From: Paenibacillus sp. FJAT-29882
GTDB lineage: Bacteria; Bacillota; Bacilli; Bacillales; DSM-1321
Reading direction: 5' to 3'
Assembly (NCBI RefSeq): GCF_001510645.1
Contig: NZ_LMVB01000001.1
Location: forward strand, 825,854-889,853
Length of the DNA stretch: 64,000 bases
Below, piece by piece: positions 27,993-37,159 of this stretch. Positions within the stretch are counted from its first letter, which is position 1. Each line of letters begins with the position of its first letter. A program made the position numbers and the translations under genes. Under the pieces are notes generated by a model. The model was not told where the DNA came from, did not search any database, and was given only the letters and a program-made list of their open reading frames with translations.

Positions 27993-28066
27993 CCTGCATT
28001 AACGGAAAGTCAAGACCCCATCTCAAGGCTTAGAAGAAACGTAGGTGGGGGATGAAGAGCCCCCAC
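27993..28066 (+). mobile_element. IS200/IS605-like end relic
   Basis: CCTGCATTAACGG (27993-28005) and GAAGAAACGTAGGTGGGGG (28033-28051) match the relic at 55376 (CCGCATTAACGG and GAAGAAGCGTAGGTGAGGG) at the same order and similar spacing. It ends in a perfect GTGGGGG/CCCCCAC hairpin (28045-28066). This is the left-end signature seen in many Bacillus IS605-type elements; the transposase is gone. Confidence 0.5.
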
Positions 28067-28101
28067 TATAGTCGATAAAACGGAATGAGGACTGCTATCA
28101 G

Positions 28102-28148
28102 GGAAGCGTGGAATCAACAATCCATGCTAGTTGTTCCGCTTCCTTTTT
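28102..28148 (+). terminator. Strong rho-independent terminator
   Basis: GGAAGCG (28102-28108) pairs with CGCTTCC (28137-28143), with inner GGAA/TTCC and CAA/TTG pairs, then five T. It may end the transcript of the 47-residue gene or an RNA from the adjacent relic. Confidence 0.75.
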
Positions 28149-28342
28149 AGATAAACGGTCGAGTAAGCTGACTGTTGTCATATCTTACTCATCCATTAAA
28201 TCCACAAAATACCACTATTCATGGTATATATTTTCCGTTGTAGCCTGTGTTTCTCAAATTAACCTGGAAAGTTAACTTGTAGAAGCAAAAAAGTTCAAAA
28301 TGGTGTAAAATAGTAATAAGAACTAGAAAGGGAGGTTGTCAT

Positions 28343-28867
28343 ATGCGATTAGAAGGAAAGAAAGTTATTAGTTTGGTTCATCATGAATGTGAAGATTTAG
28401 AGCTTTGGTATCCGATTCTCAGACTTCGAGAAGAGGGAGCGATTGTCCATCTTGCTGGTGAAGTGGCAAATGAGACATATATCGGCAAATACGGTGTGCC
28501 AGCAGAATCTGATTTGGCATATGGTGACGTCAATCCAGAAGATTATGATGCCATTCTAGTACCCGGAGGTTGGGCGCCTGATAAAATCAGAAGGTTCCCT
28601 GAAGTGATTTCATTAATCCAAGAAATGGATGCCAATGAAAAACCGATTGGCCAAATCTGTCATGCAGGCTGGGTATTAATTTCTGCTAAAATTTTGCAAG
28701 GGAAAAACGTAACCAGTACACCTGGCATTAAAGATGATATGGAAAATGCCGGTGCCAATTGGTATGACGAGCCGGTTATTACAGACGGACATCTTATCTC
28801 AAGTCGCCGTCCACCAGATCTGCCGGATTATTTACGAGAGTTTATTAACGTATTGGAAGCAAAGTAA
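28343..28867 (+). CDS. DJ-1/PfpI family protein (class I glutamine amidotransferase-like)
   Basis: 174 residues, typical of PfpI/YfkM-type general stress proteins. The nucleophile elbow is GQICHAGW with Cys106-His107, preceded by an ILVPGGWAPDKIR loop; an acidic residue near the N-terminus (Glu15 in HHECEDLELWYP) completes the usual DJ-1 site. Such proteins act as glyoxalase/deglycase-like or protease-like stress enzymes in the cytoplasm; activity here is not known. ATG 28343 follows AAAGGGAGG. Monocistronic with a terminator. Confidence 0.9.
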   Translation: MRLEGKKVISLVHHECEDLELWYPILRLREEGAIVHLAGEVANETYIGKYGVPAESDLAYGDVNPEDYDAILVPGGWAPDKIRRFPEVISLIQEMDANEKPIGQICHAGWVLISAKILQGKNVTSTPGIKDDMENAGANWYDEPVITDGHLISSRRPPDLPDYLREFINVLEAK

Positions 28868-28907
28868 AATCTGATCATTGCTTTTATATGCTGTTTATTC
28901 AAAAGAA

Positions 28908-28935
28908 CCTATGCACACAGCTGCATAGGTTTTTT
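28908..28935 (+). terminator. Terminator of the DJ-1/PfpI gene
   Basis: CCTATGCA (28908-28915) and TGCATAGG (28922-28929) with a 6-nt loop and six T. Confidence 0.88.
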
Positions 28936-29337
28936 CTTGTATGTCCTCGATATCCGCTCAGAACGTTAATCCACTACCCAAAGCTTGCTCTTCACAAAAC
29001 AAGGTGCTATTTGGCGAACGTGATATAGAAAGATGCTCAAATTTATTTGTGGGTGAACGAGAGAGTTAGAATAAATTCCATTTTCACATTCGTCAAATTC
29101 TTTCAGATGGCCTTAGGAAGGATGGTTATTCTTTGATGAATAGCAGCCATACGGTATAAGCCAAGTCCTTTGCATTCTATCTTTATTAAATCATAAATTG
29201 AAAATTTTCTGGGAAGATGAAATACCTTTCATTCCTTAGATATTCACTTAACACCGTCCTATTACTTGTGATCCGATGGTCCTGATGAAGCGAAGTATAT
29301 TCCAAATTTATTAGACTATAGGAGTTTCCAAATTGCA
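28936..29337. other. Intergenic region, about 400 bp, nothing recognised
   Basis: No open frame with a start site, no terminator and no clear repeat; it separates convergent genes. Confidence 0.5.
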
Positions 29338-30093
29338 TCATTGCATTGTATTTGTATTAAAAGTGAATTTTACACTATCACCTAACCATATTGTTTCTGA
29401 ATATTCTAATGGGTTTTGATCAATTAAGTAGGAAATACTCTTTAGAAAAGTTGCTGGGACAGTGTATTGAACATTTAATAGCTTCATGTCTGCTGCATTT
29501 GGAATGATGGATTGTATAGAATTTTCAATATTTACAGGTGTTAGATTATAGTTTTTTGAAAGAGTTGTACTTAGGTGGTTACCTATTAACGGTTTATCTA
29601 GTATTTTAGGAACCATTGAGTCAGCTAACCACGATCTATTAAGTCCAATAGGTTTGTTATTGAATACAAATAGGCGTTTAATATAAACTAAATTTTCCTC
29701 TTCAGATATTTTTAAACATTCATTCACATGAGAAATAGGTCCACACATAGAAGATGTTAATAGTACTGGAATAATATTATTCCCACTCTGTTCTAGCTTA
29801 GCATTTAATGCAGTTGGTAAACTGAAATCATGAACGAAAGGTTTCGGGTTATATTTAACAAAAACGCCTTTACCTTGAATTTTATTAATAATTCCTTCTC
29901 TTTTCAATTCATCTAAAGCCTGTCTTAATGTGACACGACTAATGTCATATTCCTCTGTTAGTTTTGCTTCTGAAGGTATCTTTTCATTTTCTTTCCACTC
30001 ATTCTTCATAATACGTTCTCTTATATTAGTTGCAACCTGATGATAAATTGGTACAGGCGAATCTTTGTCGATAGATATTCGATTAGTGTACAC
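29338..30093 (-). CDS. GntR/HutC-family repressor with UTRA ligand domain
   Basis: 251 residues from GTG 30093, next to AAAAAGGGGAT; the longer frame to 30168 has no site. N-terminal winged helix (PIYHQVATNIRERI, IPSEAKLTEEYDISRVTLRQALDELKREGII, KIQGKGVFV), then a UTRA domain that senses a small molecule, often a phosphorylated sugar derivative as in FrlR and NagR. It is divergent from the SIS/ABC/ADP-ribosylglycohydrolase operon, with matching palindromes on both sides of the spacer, so it is very likely that operon's repressor. Confidence 0.88.
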   Translation of the reverse strand: MYTNRISIDKDSPVPIYHQVATNIRERIMKNEWKENEKIPSEAKLTEEYDISRVTLRQALDELKREGIINKIQGKGVFVKYNPKPFVHDFSLPTALNAKLEQSGNNIIPVLLTSSMCGPISHVNECLKISEEENLVYIKRLFVFNNKPIGLNRSWLADSMVPKILDKPLIGNHLSTTLSKNYNLTPVNIENSIQSIIPNAADMKLLNVQYTVPATFLKSISYLIDQNPLEYSETIWLGDSVKFTFNTNTMQ

Positions 30094-30117
30094 CACATAA
30101 TCCCCTTTTTCATATAG

Positions 30118-30137
30118 TTGTATGGTTATATATACAA
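30118..30137. promoter_or_regulatory. Candidate operator near the GntR-family gene
   Basis: TTGTATGGTTATATATACAA has TTGTAT/ATACAA arms, typical of HutC-subfamily sites. The first ten bases recur at 30216-30225. Confidence 0.5.
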
Positions 30138-30215
30138 TTGATTGTAAATGATTATGAAATAAATTCAAAGTTTACTGATCAATTTGAAAAAATAAAATAT
30201 TTGGATTGATAATTA

Positions 30216-30243
30216 TTGTATGGTTGTGTTAATGTTAATACAA
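30216..30243. promoter_or_regulatory. Candidate operator upstream of the SIS-led operon
   Basis: It begins TTGTATGGTT, as at 30118, and ends ATACAA, giving TTGTAT/ATACAA arms. A second overlapping palindrome TTGTGTTAATGTTAATACAA spans 30224-30243. It lies about 30 bp before the start of the operon. Confidence 0.5.
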
Positions 30244-30272
30244 GTTAAAAATATGTGAATGGAGGGTAACTT

Positions 30273-31409
30273 ATGCGAGATTATGATAATGCAATGAGAA
30301 ACCAAGTGTTTAGTTTACCTAAATTATTAAAAGAACAGTATGAGGATTTAGAGCCTAAAACAAGAAAGCTATTAACCACTCCTGAAATCTTTTCCATTCA
30401 AAAGATTGTGATTACAGGATGTGGAGATTCTTTCGCGGCAGGATTAGCGACAAAACACATCTTTGAACTATTAACGGGTATCCCAACTGAAGTCGTAACA
30501 TCCATTGATTTAAGTAGATTGTATGCGGAAAATCAATTAGGAAATTCCCCAAATAACCCATTTATTTTTGCAGTCAGCCACTCTGGTACAGTAGCAAGAG
30601 TAGGTGAATCAGTAGAACGTGCGAATAAATATGGTGCTTATACAATTGGAATAACATCTAATAAAGACTCTTATCTTGGAAAAACTGCGAAAAAGACATT
30701 AGATTTAGATATTCCAAAATTCGAGCCAAGCCCGGGGGTCCGCAGTTATTTAGTGTCAGTCCTATCACTGCTTTTAATAGCCATTAGAATTGGTGAGGTT
30801 AGAGGGAAATACACGATGGATGTTGCTATGGATTATAGAAAAGACATTTTAACACAAGCGGATCTACTAGAAGAATCACTTACTTCCATGGATAGTAAAA
30901 CATTAGCACTCGCTTTGGAATGGTCCGAAATGGAAGCGTTTGATTTTATAGGTTCAGGTTTTGATTATGCCACAGCATGGTATGGGCACGCAAAGATATT
31001 TGAAGCTGTTGGGAAGTATGCGATGCACATTAACACGGAAGAGTGGTTACATCTGAATTTCTTTATGAGAAATTTTTCGAAAATTGGAACAGTAATGATA
31101 GCCAATTCTACGAATCCCAGTTTGTCTCGAGCAATAGAAACTATCAACTATTCGCTTGAACTCGGCCGTCCAACATTAGTTATTTCAGATCTAAAGGAAA
31201 AAGCATTTGCAGAAGGTTGCACGGTAATAGGAACACCGATATCAAAATACCCTATTTCGATTCCTTTAACACAATTTGTTCCATTAGCCTTGCTGAGTGG
31301 CTATATTGCGAACATGATCGGTGAAGAAGATGGTAGGGGATGTAAAGATAATTGGTCATTTGCTCAACATGGAAATGCCGTTAAAAATAGTGAAATCATT
31401 GTAAAATAA
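30273..31409 (+). CDS. SIS-domain phosphosugar-binding protein (isomerase or deglycase type)
   Basis: 378 residues with two SIS folds: the first around VITGCGDSFAAGLATKHIF and FIFAVSHSGTVARVGESVERA, the second from about residue 200 (EAFDFIGSGFDYATAWYGHAKIFEAVGKYAMHINTEEWLH). The layout matches the isomerase half of glucosamine-6-phosphate synthase, and the role of FrlB/FraB deglycases, which open phosphorylated Amadori compounds. Residue His in the NTEEWLHLNFF helix is a candidate catalytic group. ATG 30273 after ATGGAGGG. First gene of the operon; the substrate is unknown. Confidence 0.82.
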   Translation: MRDYDNAMRNQVFSLPKLLKEQYEDLEPKTRKLLTTPEIFSIQKIVITGCGDSFAAGLATKHIFELLTGIPTEVVTSIDLSRLYAENQLGNSPNNPFIFAVSHSGTVARVGESVERANKYGAYTIGITSNKDSYLGKTAKKTLDLDIPKFEPSPGVRSYLVSVLSLLLIAIRIGEVRGKYTMDVAMDYRKDILTQADLLEESLTSMDSKTLALALEWSEMEAFDFIGSGFDYATAWYGHAKIFEAVGKYAMHINTEEWLHLNFFMRNFSKIGTVMIANSTNPSLSRAIETINYSLELGRPTLVISDLKEKAFAEGCTVIGTPISKYPISIPLTQFVPLALLSGYIANMIGEEDGRGCKDNWSFAQHGNAVKNSEIIVK

Positions 31410-31431
31410 GAAATGAAAAGAGGATTTACTA

Positions 31432-31839
31432 ATGCTGAAAAATTTCACGTTGCGAACTAAAGAACATGATGTAATCAAACTAAACGATGATATTGTTGAA
31501 TTTGTTAAAAATAGTGGTGTAGAAAGTGGGACATGCGTCATTTATACGCCACATACAACGGCGGGATTAACCATTACTTCATATTGGGACCCAAGGGGAT
31601 TAGAAGATTTACAAGATGAAATACGAAGAATCGTTCCAACGAGAATTGACTTTAAGCATCAACATGATACTCCACAAGATGCAGCGGGTCATGTTAAATC
31701 TTCATTAATAGGTGTTTCAATGAGCTTAATCATAGAGAATAGTGACTTATTACTTGGACATTCTCAAGGAATCTATTTTCTAGAATTCGATGGACCTAGA
31801 AATAGAGAATATTTCGTGAAGGTTCAATCAGACAGATAA
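31432..31839 (+). CDS. YjbQ/UPF0047 family protein
   Basis: 135 residues, with the conserved IYTPHTTAGLTI, HDTPQDAAGHVKSSLIG and GIYFLEFDGPR motifs of the UPF0047 fold. Three conserved His and an Asp form a metal-like pocket. E. coli YjbQ shows weak thiamine-phosphate synthase activity, but the real role is not settled. Presence inside a sugar operon suggests binding or hydrolysis of a phosphorylated intermediate. It lies 22 bp after the SIS gene, ATG 31432. Confidence 0.9.
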   Translation: MLKNFTLRTKEHDVIKLNDDIVEFVKNSGVESGTCVIYTPHTTAGLTITSYWDPRGLEDLQDEIRRIVPTRIDFKHQHDTPQDAAGHVKSSLIGVSMSLIIENSDLLLGHSQGIYFLEFDGPRNREYFVKVQSDR

Positions 31840-31854
31840 AATGGAGGTAGACCA

Positions 31855-33201
31855 ATGAAAAAGAAATTAGTTGGCTTAGTTACAATATTCTTGGTGATGG
31901 TAATATTCGCTGGGTGTTCAAACGATAGTAAAACAACAGCAGATGGAAAAGAAATCATAACTATGTGGTTCTGGGGAGCGCCTCCTGAACATCAAGAAAC
32001 CCTAAAGAAAGTATTAATTGATAAATACAATAAATCGCAAAATGAATATGAATTAAAGATTGAATATAGAAATTCAGTTGATAAAGATATTTCAGTAGCC
32101 CTTTCTTCAGGTAAGGGTCCAGATATTGTATACGGTTCAGGTCCATCATTTGTCATTCCGCTAGCAGAGGCTGGGAGAATTGAAAATTTAGACAAGTATG
32201 CTGAAAAATATGGTTGGAAAGATAGAATCTTAGATCCTATCTATGAATCTGGTACTGTGAATGGAAGTCTTTATAGCTTAGGTAATTCATTGAACACAGT
32301 TGGTATTTTTTATAATAAAAAGGTTTTAAAAGATAATAATTGGCCGGAACCAAAAACTATCGAAGAATTAGAGAAAATTATGGATGAGGCAATTGAAAAA
32401 GGAATGTATGCTTCGGTAACAGGAAATAAGGGATGGAAACCAGTTAACGAAAATTATTCATCACTGTTTTTAACCCATTTTGCTGGTGGTGAAAAAGTTT
32501 ACGAAGCCTTGACTGGAACGACTAAATGGACGGATCCTACAATTATTGACGCGTTAGATACTTCTGCTGATTGGTATAAAAAAGGCTATTTAGCAGGAAA
32601 AGATTATACAAACCTTACGTTTAATGAAGCAACACAGTTATTAGCTGATGAAAAGGCTCCGTTTTTCTTTGGTCCTTCTTTAGTATACCAATTTGCAGCT
32701 CAATCCTTTTCAGGAGACAAGGCGAAAGATTTAGGATTTATGGCTTTTCCAACTAAAGATCATGAAACAAATGAACCTTATTATACTTTAGGTGTCACAG
32801 CAACGTTGTCCATTAACGCTCAATCAAAACACAAGGATGAAGCTGCAAAAATTCTAGATACTATGATGACTAATGAGTTTATGAATGAAATGACGAAAAC
32901 ATGGCCTGGTTATTGGGGGGTCCCTTTAAAAGGCCTACAAATTGATACTAGCGACATGCCAGAATTGTCAAAAGCATACGCTGAAACAATAAAAAATATG
33001 GTGGATGGTGTAAATAAAGGTCACTTTGGTTATTATTCAGGTGTATTCTTACCACCAGCAACACAACAAATTTTCCTAGATATTGAATCGATTTGGAATG
33101 AACAAATGACTAGTACAGAGTTAATGAAGAAAGTGCAAGTAGAGTTTGATAAAGAAAAAGAAAAAGGCTTAGTACCACCGATACCAAAACCTTCTGAGTA
33201 A
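31855..33201 (+). CDS. Sugar ABC transporter substrate-binding lipoprotein (SBP family 1)
   Basis: 448 residues. Signal peptide with lipobox FAGC (Cys about 21). Family 1 fold: TMWFWGAPPEHQETLKKVLI, SGKGPDIVYGSG, NTVGIFYNKKVLKDNNWPEPKTIEEL, ADEKAPFFFGPSL. The many aromatic residues (Trp, Tyr) fit carbohydrate binding. ATG 31855 after ATGGAGG. Comparable in position to FrlO of the fructosamine operon. The ligand is unknown. A stem-loop follows the stop. Confidence 0.9.
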   Translation: MKKKLVGLVTIFLVMVIFAGCSNDSKTTADGKEIITMWFWGAPPEHQETLKKVLIDKYNKSQNEYELKIEYRNSVDKDISVALSSGKGPDIVYGSGPSFVIPLAEAGRIENLDKYAEKYGWKDRILDPIYESGTVNGSLYSLGNSLNTVGIFYNKKVLKDNNWPEPKTIEELEKIMDEAIEKGMYASVTGNKGWKPVNENYSSLFLTHFAGGEKVYEALTGTTKWTDPTIIDALDTSADWYKKGYLAGKDYTNLTFNEATQLLADEKAPFFFGPSLVYQFAAQSFSGDKAKDLGFMAFPTKDHETNEPYYTLGVTATLSINAQSKHKDEAAKILDTMMTNEFMNEMTKTWPGYWGVPLKGLQIDTSDMPELSKAYAETIKNMVDGVNKGHFGYYSGVFLPPATQQIFLDIESIWNEQMTSTELMKKVQVEFDKEKEKGLVPPIPKPSE

Positions 33202-33207
33202 CAATAG

Positions 33208-33248
33208 AAAATGGGACACTCAAATTTATTTGAAATCGTCCCATTTTT
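33208..33248 (+). terminator. Intercistronic terminator-like hairpin after the binding-protein gene
   Basis: AAAATGGGAC (33208-33217) pairs with GTCCCATTTT (33238-33247), followed by T. It sits inside the operon, so it probably lets part of transcription continue and favours binding-protein mRNA. Confidence 0.65.
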
Positions 33249-33280
33249 ATCCTAACGGAAGTAGAGAGGGGTCATTGCTG

Positions 33281-34141
33281 ATGAGAAATACAGTCAATTA
33301 TTTTCTAATATCCCCAGCATTACTAATTAGTATATTAATAGTATTTATCCCTGGATTATTAACAGTAATCGTTGCCTTTACCGACTGGAATGGAGTTTCA
33401 ACAACACCAAATTTTGTCGGTGTTCAAAATTTTAATGAATTATTTGTAGATAGCATATTTTGGAAGGCGTTGTTAAATAATGCAAAGTGGACATTAATGT
33501 TCGTAACAGTTCCGATTGTAATAGGACTACTTACGGCTATGATGTTACTAAAAAGAAAAAAAAGTAAGAGTGCCTATCAATTAATCTTCCTCTTTCCTTA
33601 TATTTTAGCACCAACCACAAATGCAATTTTATGGTTGAATATTATCTTCAATCCAGTTTCAGGAGTGATTGGTTACTTACAAGAGATTGGAATTCCAATT
33701 GATTCTCCATTATCATCGGTCGATACAGCGTTATATGCAGTAGCATCTGTAGATATTTGGCATTATTGGGGTTTCCTAACGGTCGTTTATTTAGCTGCAC
33801 TTCGGCAAACTCCTGCTGAACAAATTGAAGCCGCTTACTTAGAAGGTTGCAATGGTTGGCAAATCTTTAGATATGTGTATTTTCCTAGTATTAGGCCTAC
33901 GTTCAATATAATGTTTGTGATGATTATTATCTTCTCTTTCCTCACCTTTGATTATGTTTACTTATTAACTGGTGGAGGTCCATCACATTCTACTGAAATG
34001 TTAAGTACCTATGCCTATACATTTGCTTTTTCGGCATTTCAAGTAGGAAAAGCGGCTGCCATTGCTTTATTTATGAGTTTCTTCGGATTGTTAGCTTCAT
34101 GTCTATATATTTGGATGAGTAGAAATGATTTGAAAAATTAA
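33281..34141 (+). CDS. Sugar ABC transporter permease (MalF/UgpA type)
   Basis: 286 residues from ATG 33281, after AGAGAGGGG; the frame to 33230 only covers the hairpin. About six membrane helices. Typical features: FLISPALLISILIVFIPGLLTVIVAFTDW near the N-terminus, the EAA loop EAAYLEGCNGWQIFRYVYFP and GGGPSHSTEMLSTYAY near the end. Partner of the next gene. Confidence 0.92.
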   Translation: MRNTVNYFLISPALLISILIVFIPGLLTVIVAFTDWNGVSTTPNFVGVQNFNELFVDSIFWKALLNNAKWTLMFVTVPIVIGLLTAMMLLKRKKSKSAYQLIFLFPYILAPTTNAILWLNIIFNPVSGVIGYLQEIGIPIDSPLSSVDTALYAVASVDIWHYWGFLTVVYLAALRQTPAEQIEAAYLEGCNGWQIFRYVYFPSIRPTFNIMFVMIIIFSFLTFDYVYLLTGGGPSHSTEMLSTYAYTFAFSAFQVGKAAAIALFMSFFGLLASCLYIWMSRNDLKN

Positions 34142-34158
34142 GAGATGGAGGAAATATC

Positions 34159-35001
34159 ATGAAAAGTAGTTCGTTGGCGAAGAAGAAACAGACGTCTGTC
34201 TTATCACATGTGATTTTACTGTTATTTTCCATTTCTGCTTTAGCTCCATTGTCACTTGTGTTATTAAATAGTTTTAAAAACCAAACTGAAATTATCAGAA
34301 ATCCTCTGTCTTGGCCAAAAGCATTAAATATTTCAAATTATGTTGATGCTTGGCATGCAGCGAATTTTAGTACAGGATTTATCAACAGTATTTTACTTAC
34401 TGGAACGACAATCGTGATTGTATTAATTGCGTCAGGTCTTGCTGGGTATGTATTAGCAGGAAAAAAGATAAAAGCAACTCAAGCAGTCACGATCTATTTC
34501 ATGGTCGCAATGACGATTCCGATTCAGTTATTTCTCTTTCCTTTATATTTTGTGTTAGCAAAATTTAATTTAATAGGGAATATCTATGCTGTTAGTTTTA
34601 TTTTAGCTGCTGTAAATATGCCCCTTGCCACTTTCTTAATGCGGACATTTTTTATGAATATACCAACAGAATTAGAGGAATCAGCAAGAATAGATGGCGC
34701 TTCAACATTTAATTTGATTACAAAAATAATGTTTCCTTTGGTGAGGCCAGGATTGATTACAGTTAGTATTATTGTTGGAATTTCTGTATGGAATGAATTT
34801 TTGATTACATCTACATTTCTACAGGGGCAAGAAAACTTCACAGCAACTTTAGGATTTTTATCATTGAATAATACGTACAATACAAATCAAGGATTAATGA
34901 TGGCTGCTTCTGTCTTAATGATTGCCCCCTTAATTGTTTTCTTCTTAGTCGTTCAAAAGTACTTTATTGAAGGATTAGTAAGTGGGTCCGTTAAAGGATA
35001 A
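34159..35001 (+). CDS. Sugar ABC transporter permease (MalG/UgpE type)
   Basis: 280 residues, about six membrane helices, with LSLVLLNSFKNQTEI, the EAA loop EESARIDGASTFNLITKIMFPL, VGISVWNEFLI and the MalG-type ending QKYFIEGLVSGSVKG. ATG 34159 after GATGGAGG. No ATPase gene is present in the operon, so a shared MsmX-like ATPase encoded elsewhere probably energises it, as for many Bacillus CUT1 systems. Confidence 0.92.
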   Translation: MKSSSLAKKKQTSVLSHVILLLFSISALAPLSLVLLNSFKNQTEIIRNPLSWPKALNISNYVDAWHAANFSTGFINSILLTGTTIVIVLIASGLAGYVLAGKKIKATQAVTIYFMVAMTIPIQLFLFPLYFVLAKFNLIGNIYAVSFILAAVNMPLATFLMRTFFMNIPTELEESARIDGASTFNLITKIMFPLVRPGLITVSIIVGISVWNEFLITSTFLQGQENFTATLGFLSLNNTYNTNQGLMMAASVLMIAPLIVFFLVVQKYFIEGLVSGSVKG

Positions 35002-35018
35002 AAAAGAAAAGGGTGTTA

Positions 35019-37142
35019 ATGAAAATGAGTATCTCCAAATATGAATCTCAGATTTATTCGGGAGTTTTAGGGAAAATCATAGGCGTATATTTAGGACGAC
35101 CTATTGAAGGCTGGACATATGATTCTATCTATGAATCGTTTAAAGACGTTAATCATTTCGTGCATCGACAAGTAGGAGTCCCATTGATTGTACCAGATGA
35201 TGATATCTCAGGAACATTCGTTTTCTTTAGAGCATTGGAAGATTATCAATTTAATAAAAATTTGTCTGCTGCACAAATCGGTGATACATGGCTCAATTAT
35301 ATAATTGAAAATCAAACGGTATTGTGGTGGGGTGGATTATCTAGATCAACAGAACATACGGCTTTTTTAAGACTAAAAAATGGAATAAACGCCCCCATAA
35401 GTGGTTCAAGTGAGTTGAATGGAAAAAGTATGTCGGAACAAATTGGTGCTCAAATATTTATCGATAGTTGGGCAATGGCATGTCCGAATAACCCTGAATT
35501 AGCAGTCGATTTTGCTAGAAAAGCTGCAAGTGTGAGTCATGATGGGATAGCTGTTGATGCAGCGTGTCTATTGGCGCATATGGAAGCTAGTGCGTTTGAA
35601 GAAAAAAATGTTGATAGATTACTAACGAATGCCCTGTCTGTTGTGAATAATGTTGAACTTACTACAGTCGTTACAGATTTAGTTCAAGAATGTCGAAATG
35701 CTACGGATTGGCGAGGAGTTAGGGAATGGATTTCAATGAACCATGGCTATGATAAATATCCTGGAAGTTGTCCGATGGTGACCAATCATTTGGTGGTTAT
35801 TATGGCTTTATTCATGGCTGGAGACGACTTTCAAAAATCAATTATGATTGCAGCATCAGCAGGATGGGATACTGATTGTAATGCAGGTAATGTAGGGTGT
35901 CTTAATGGCATACGTTTAGGGCTTGAGGGACTAAGTAAAGGACCAGACTATCGAAAATCTGTTTCTGATCGAATGTATGTTGTCTCAGCAGATGGTGGTA
36001 GCTGTGTGACGGATGCTGTCATTGAAACAAGAAAAATAGTGAAAGCAGCTTATGCACTTAATGGGGAAGAGATACCTCCCAAAATGAAACGTTACTCTTT
36101 TGAATACCCTGGTTCAACACAAGGATTTACACAATATGAAGACTTCCTTGAAGAATTGGCAACTACGAAAATATATAATTACAATACAATCTCAAAAGAA
36201 AATGGATTGGTTATTGAGTACGATCATTTAGCAAAAGGAAACCATTCTACTGTTTCATTGGATACTTTTGTTGAATTGGAATCAAGAGGAAAAGAAGGAA
36301 CTAGCTACTTTGAAGTTTTAGCTTCCCCTAGCTTATATTCTACACAGGAAATAGAAGTGGAAGTTCTATCAATGAATGAACTACAACCAATTTTAACATT
36401 TTTTATTGATATATATGATCAAGAAGATGAAATTCAAACTTTATACAGTGATTCCTATATTCTGGAGAAGGGAAACAATCGATTGCAATGGTCTCTTCCC
36501 CATACACAAGGACATGCTATTTATAGATTAGGCATCCGATTAACAAGTAATGAAAGAATCGATGGCCGTGTAGTCATAAAATCGATAGATTGGAACGAGG
36601 CACCCAAGTCTTTTGAATTAAAAAAAGCGATAGAGTTAACGCCAAGTTTAACACCTTGGACGACAAATACAACATGGATTAAATCATTTATGAGCTCTGC
36701 GGATCATTTTAATCCTGATTATGCTGAAACTTTTTCTATTTCTCATTCAACTAATAACGGAGTTGTAACAATAGGGTCAAAGGAATGGAAAGATTATTGC
36801 GTGTCATCAGAAATTATTTTTACAAATCAAGAATCAGCTGGACTTGTAGCAAGATCGAGCGGTCATAGAAGGTACTATTCTGTGCTTTTTTACAAAGATA
36901 AAATGATGATCGGAAAACAAAAGGATCACGAGTATGTAAATTTAGCTCAAAAAGAATTCGATATGAAGCTGGATGCGCGTTACAAGGTATCGTTTTCTGT
37001 AAGAGGCAATGTGTTAGAAGTAATGGTAGACGGTGAAAAAAAACTTCATGCAATAGATGATGAGTACTGTAACGGTAGCGCAGGTTTCGTAGTGAACTCA
37101 GGTGCAATCTTAGCTAATGGATTTAAAGTGGTGTCTAGCTAA
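35019..37142 (+). CDS. ADP-ribosylglycohydrolase-family protein with C-terminal concanavalin-like module (copy 1)
   Basis: About 707 residues, no signal peptide, so cytoplasmic. N-terminal ARH domain (about 10-340): SGVLGKIIGVYLGRP, the Mg site PDDDIS (Asp60-62), SHDGIAVDAAC, and GWDTDCNAGNVGCLNG near residue 282, which corresponds to the DTD metal site of ARH enzymes. Both metal clusters are kept, so it should be catalytic. A middle beta domain (about 370-530) and a C-terminal module (about 540-707: GSKEWKDYCVSSEI, SAGLVARSSGHRRYY, KVSFSVRGNVLEVMVDG) follow; the latter resembles DUF1080/LamG carbohydrate-binding folds. ATG 35019 or 35025. The substrate is unknown: ADP-ribosyl, ribosyl or other glycosidic bond. 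Confidence 0.82.
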   Translation: MKMSISKYESQIYSGVLGKIIGVYLGRPIEGWTYDSIYESFKDVNHFVHRQVGVPLIVPDDDISGTFVFFRALEDYQFNKNLSAAQIGDTWLNYIIENQTVLWWGGLSRSTEHTAFLRLKNGINAPISGSSELNGKSMSEQIGAQIFIDSWAMACPNNPELAVDFARKAASVSHDGIAVDAACLLAHMEASAFEEKNVDRLLTNALSVVNNVELTTVVTDLVQECRNATDWRGVREWISMNHGYDKYPGSCPMVTNHLVVIMALFMAGDDFQKSIMIAASAGWDTDCNAGNVGCLNGIRLGLEGLSKGPDYRKSVSDRMYVVSADGGSCVTDAVIETRKIVKAAYALNGEEIPPKMKRYSFEYPGSTQGFTQYEDFLEELATTKIYNYNTISKENGLVIEYDHLAKGNHSTVSLDTFVELESRGKEGTSYFEVLASPSLYSTQEIEVEVLSMNELQPILTFFIDIYDQEDEIQTLYSDSYILEKGNNRLQWSLPHTQGHAIYRLGIRLTSNERIDGRVVIKSIDWNEAPKSFELKKAIELTPSLTPWTTNTTWIKSFMSSADHFNPDYAETFSISHSTNNGVVTIGSKEWKDYCVSSEIIFTNQESAGLVARSSGHRRYYSVLFYKDKMMIGKQKDHEYVNLAQKEFDMKLDARYKVSFSVRGNVLEVMVDGEKKLHAIDDEYCNGSAGFVVNSGAILANGFKVVSS

Positions 37143-37159
37143 ATTTGGAGGTGTTCTTT

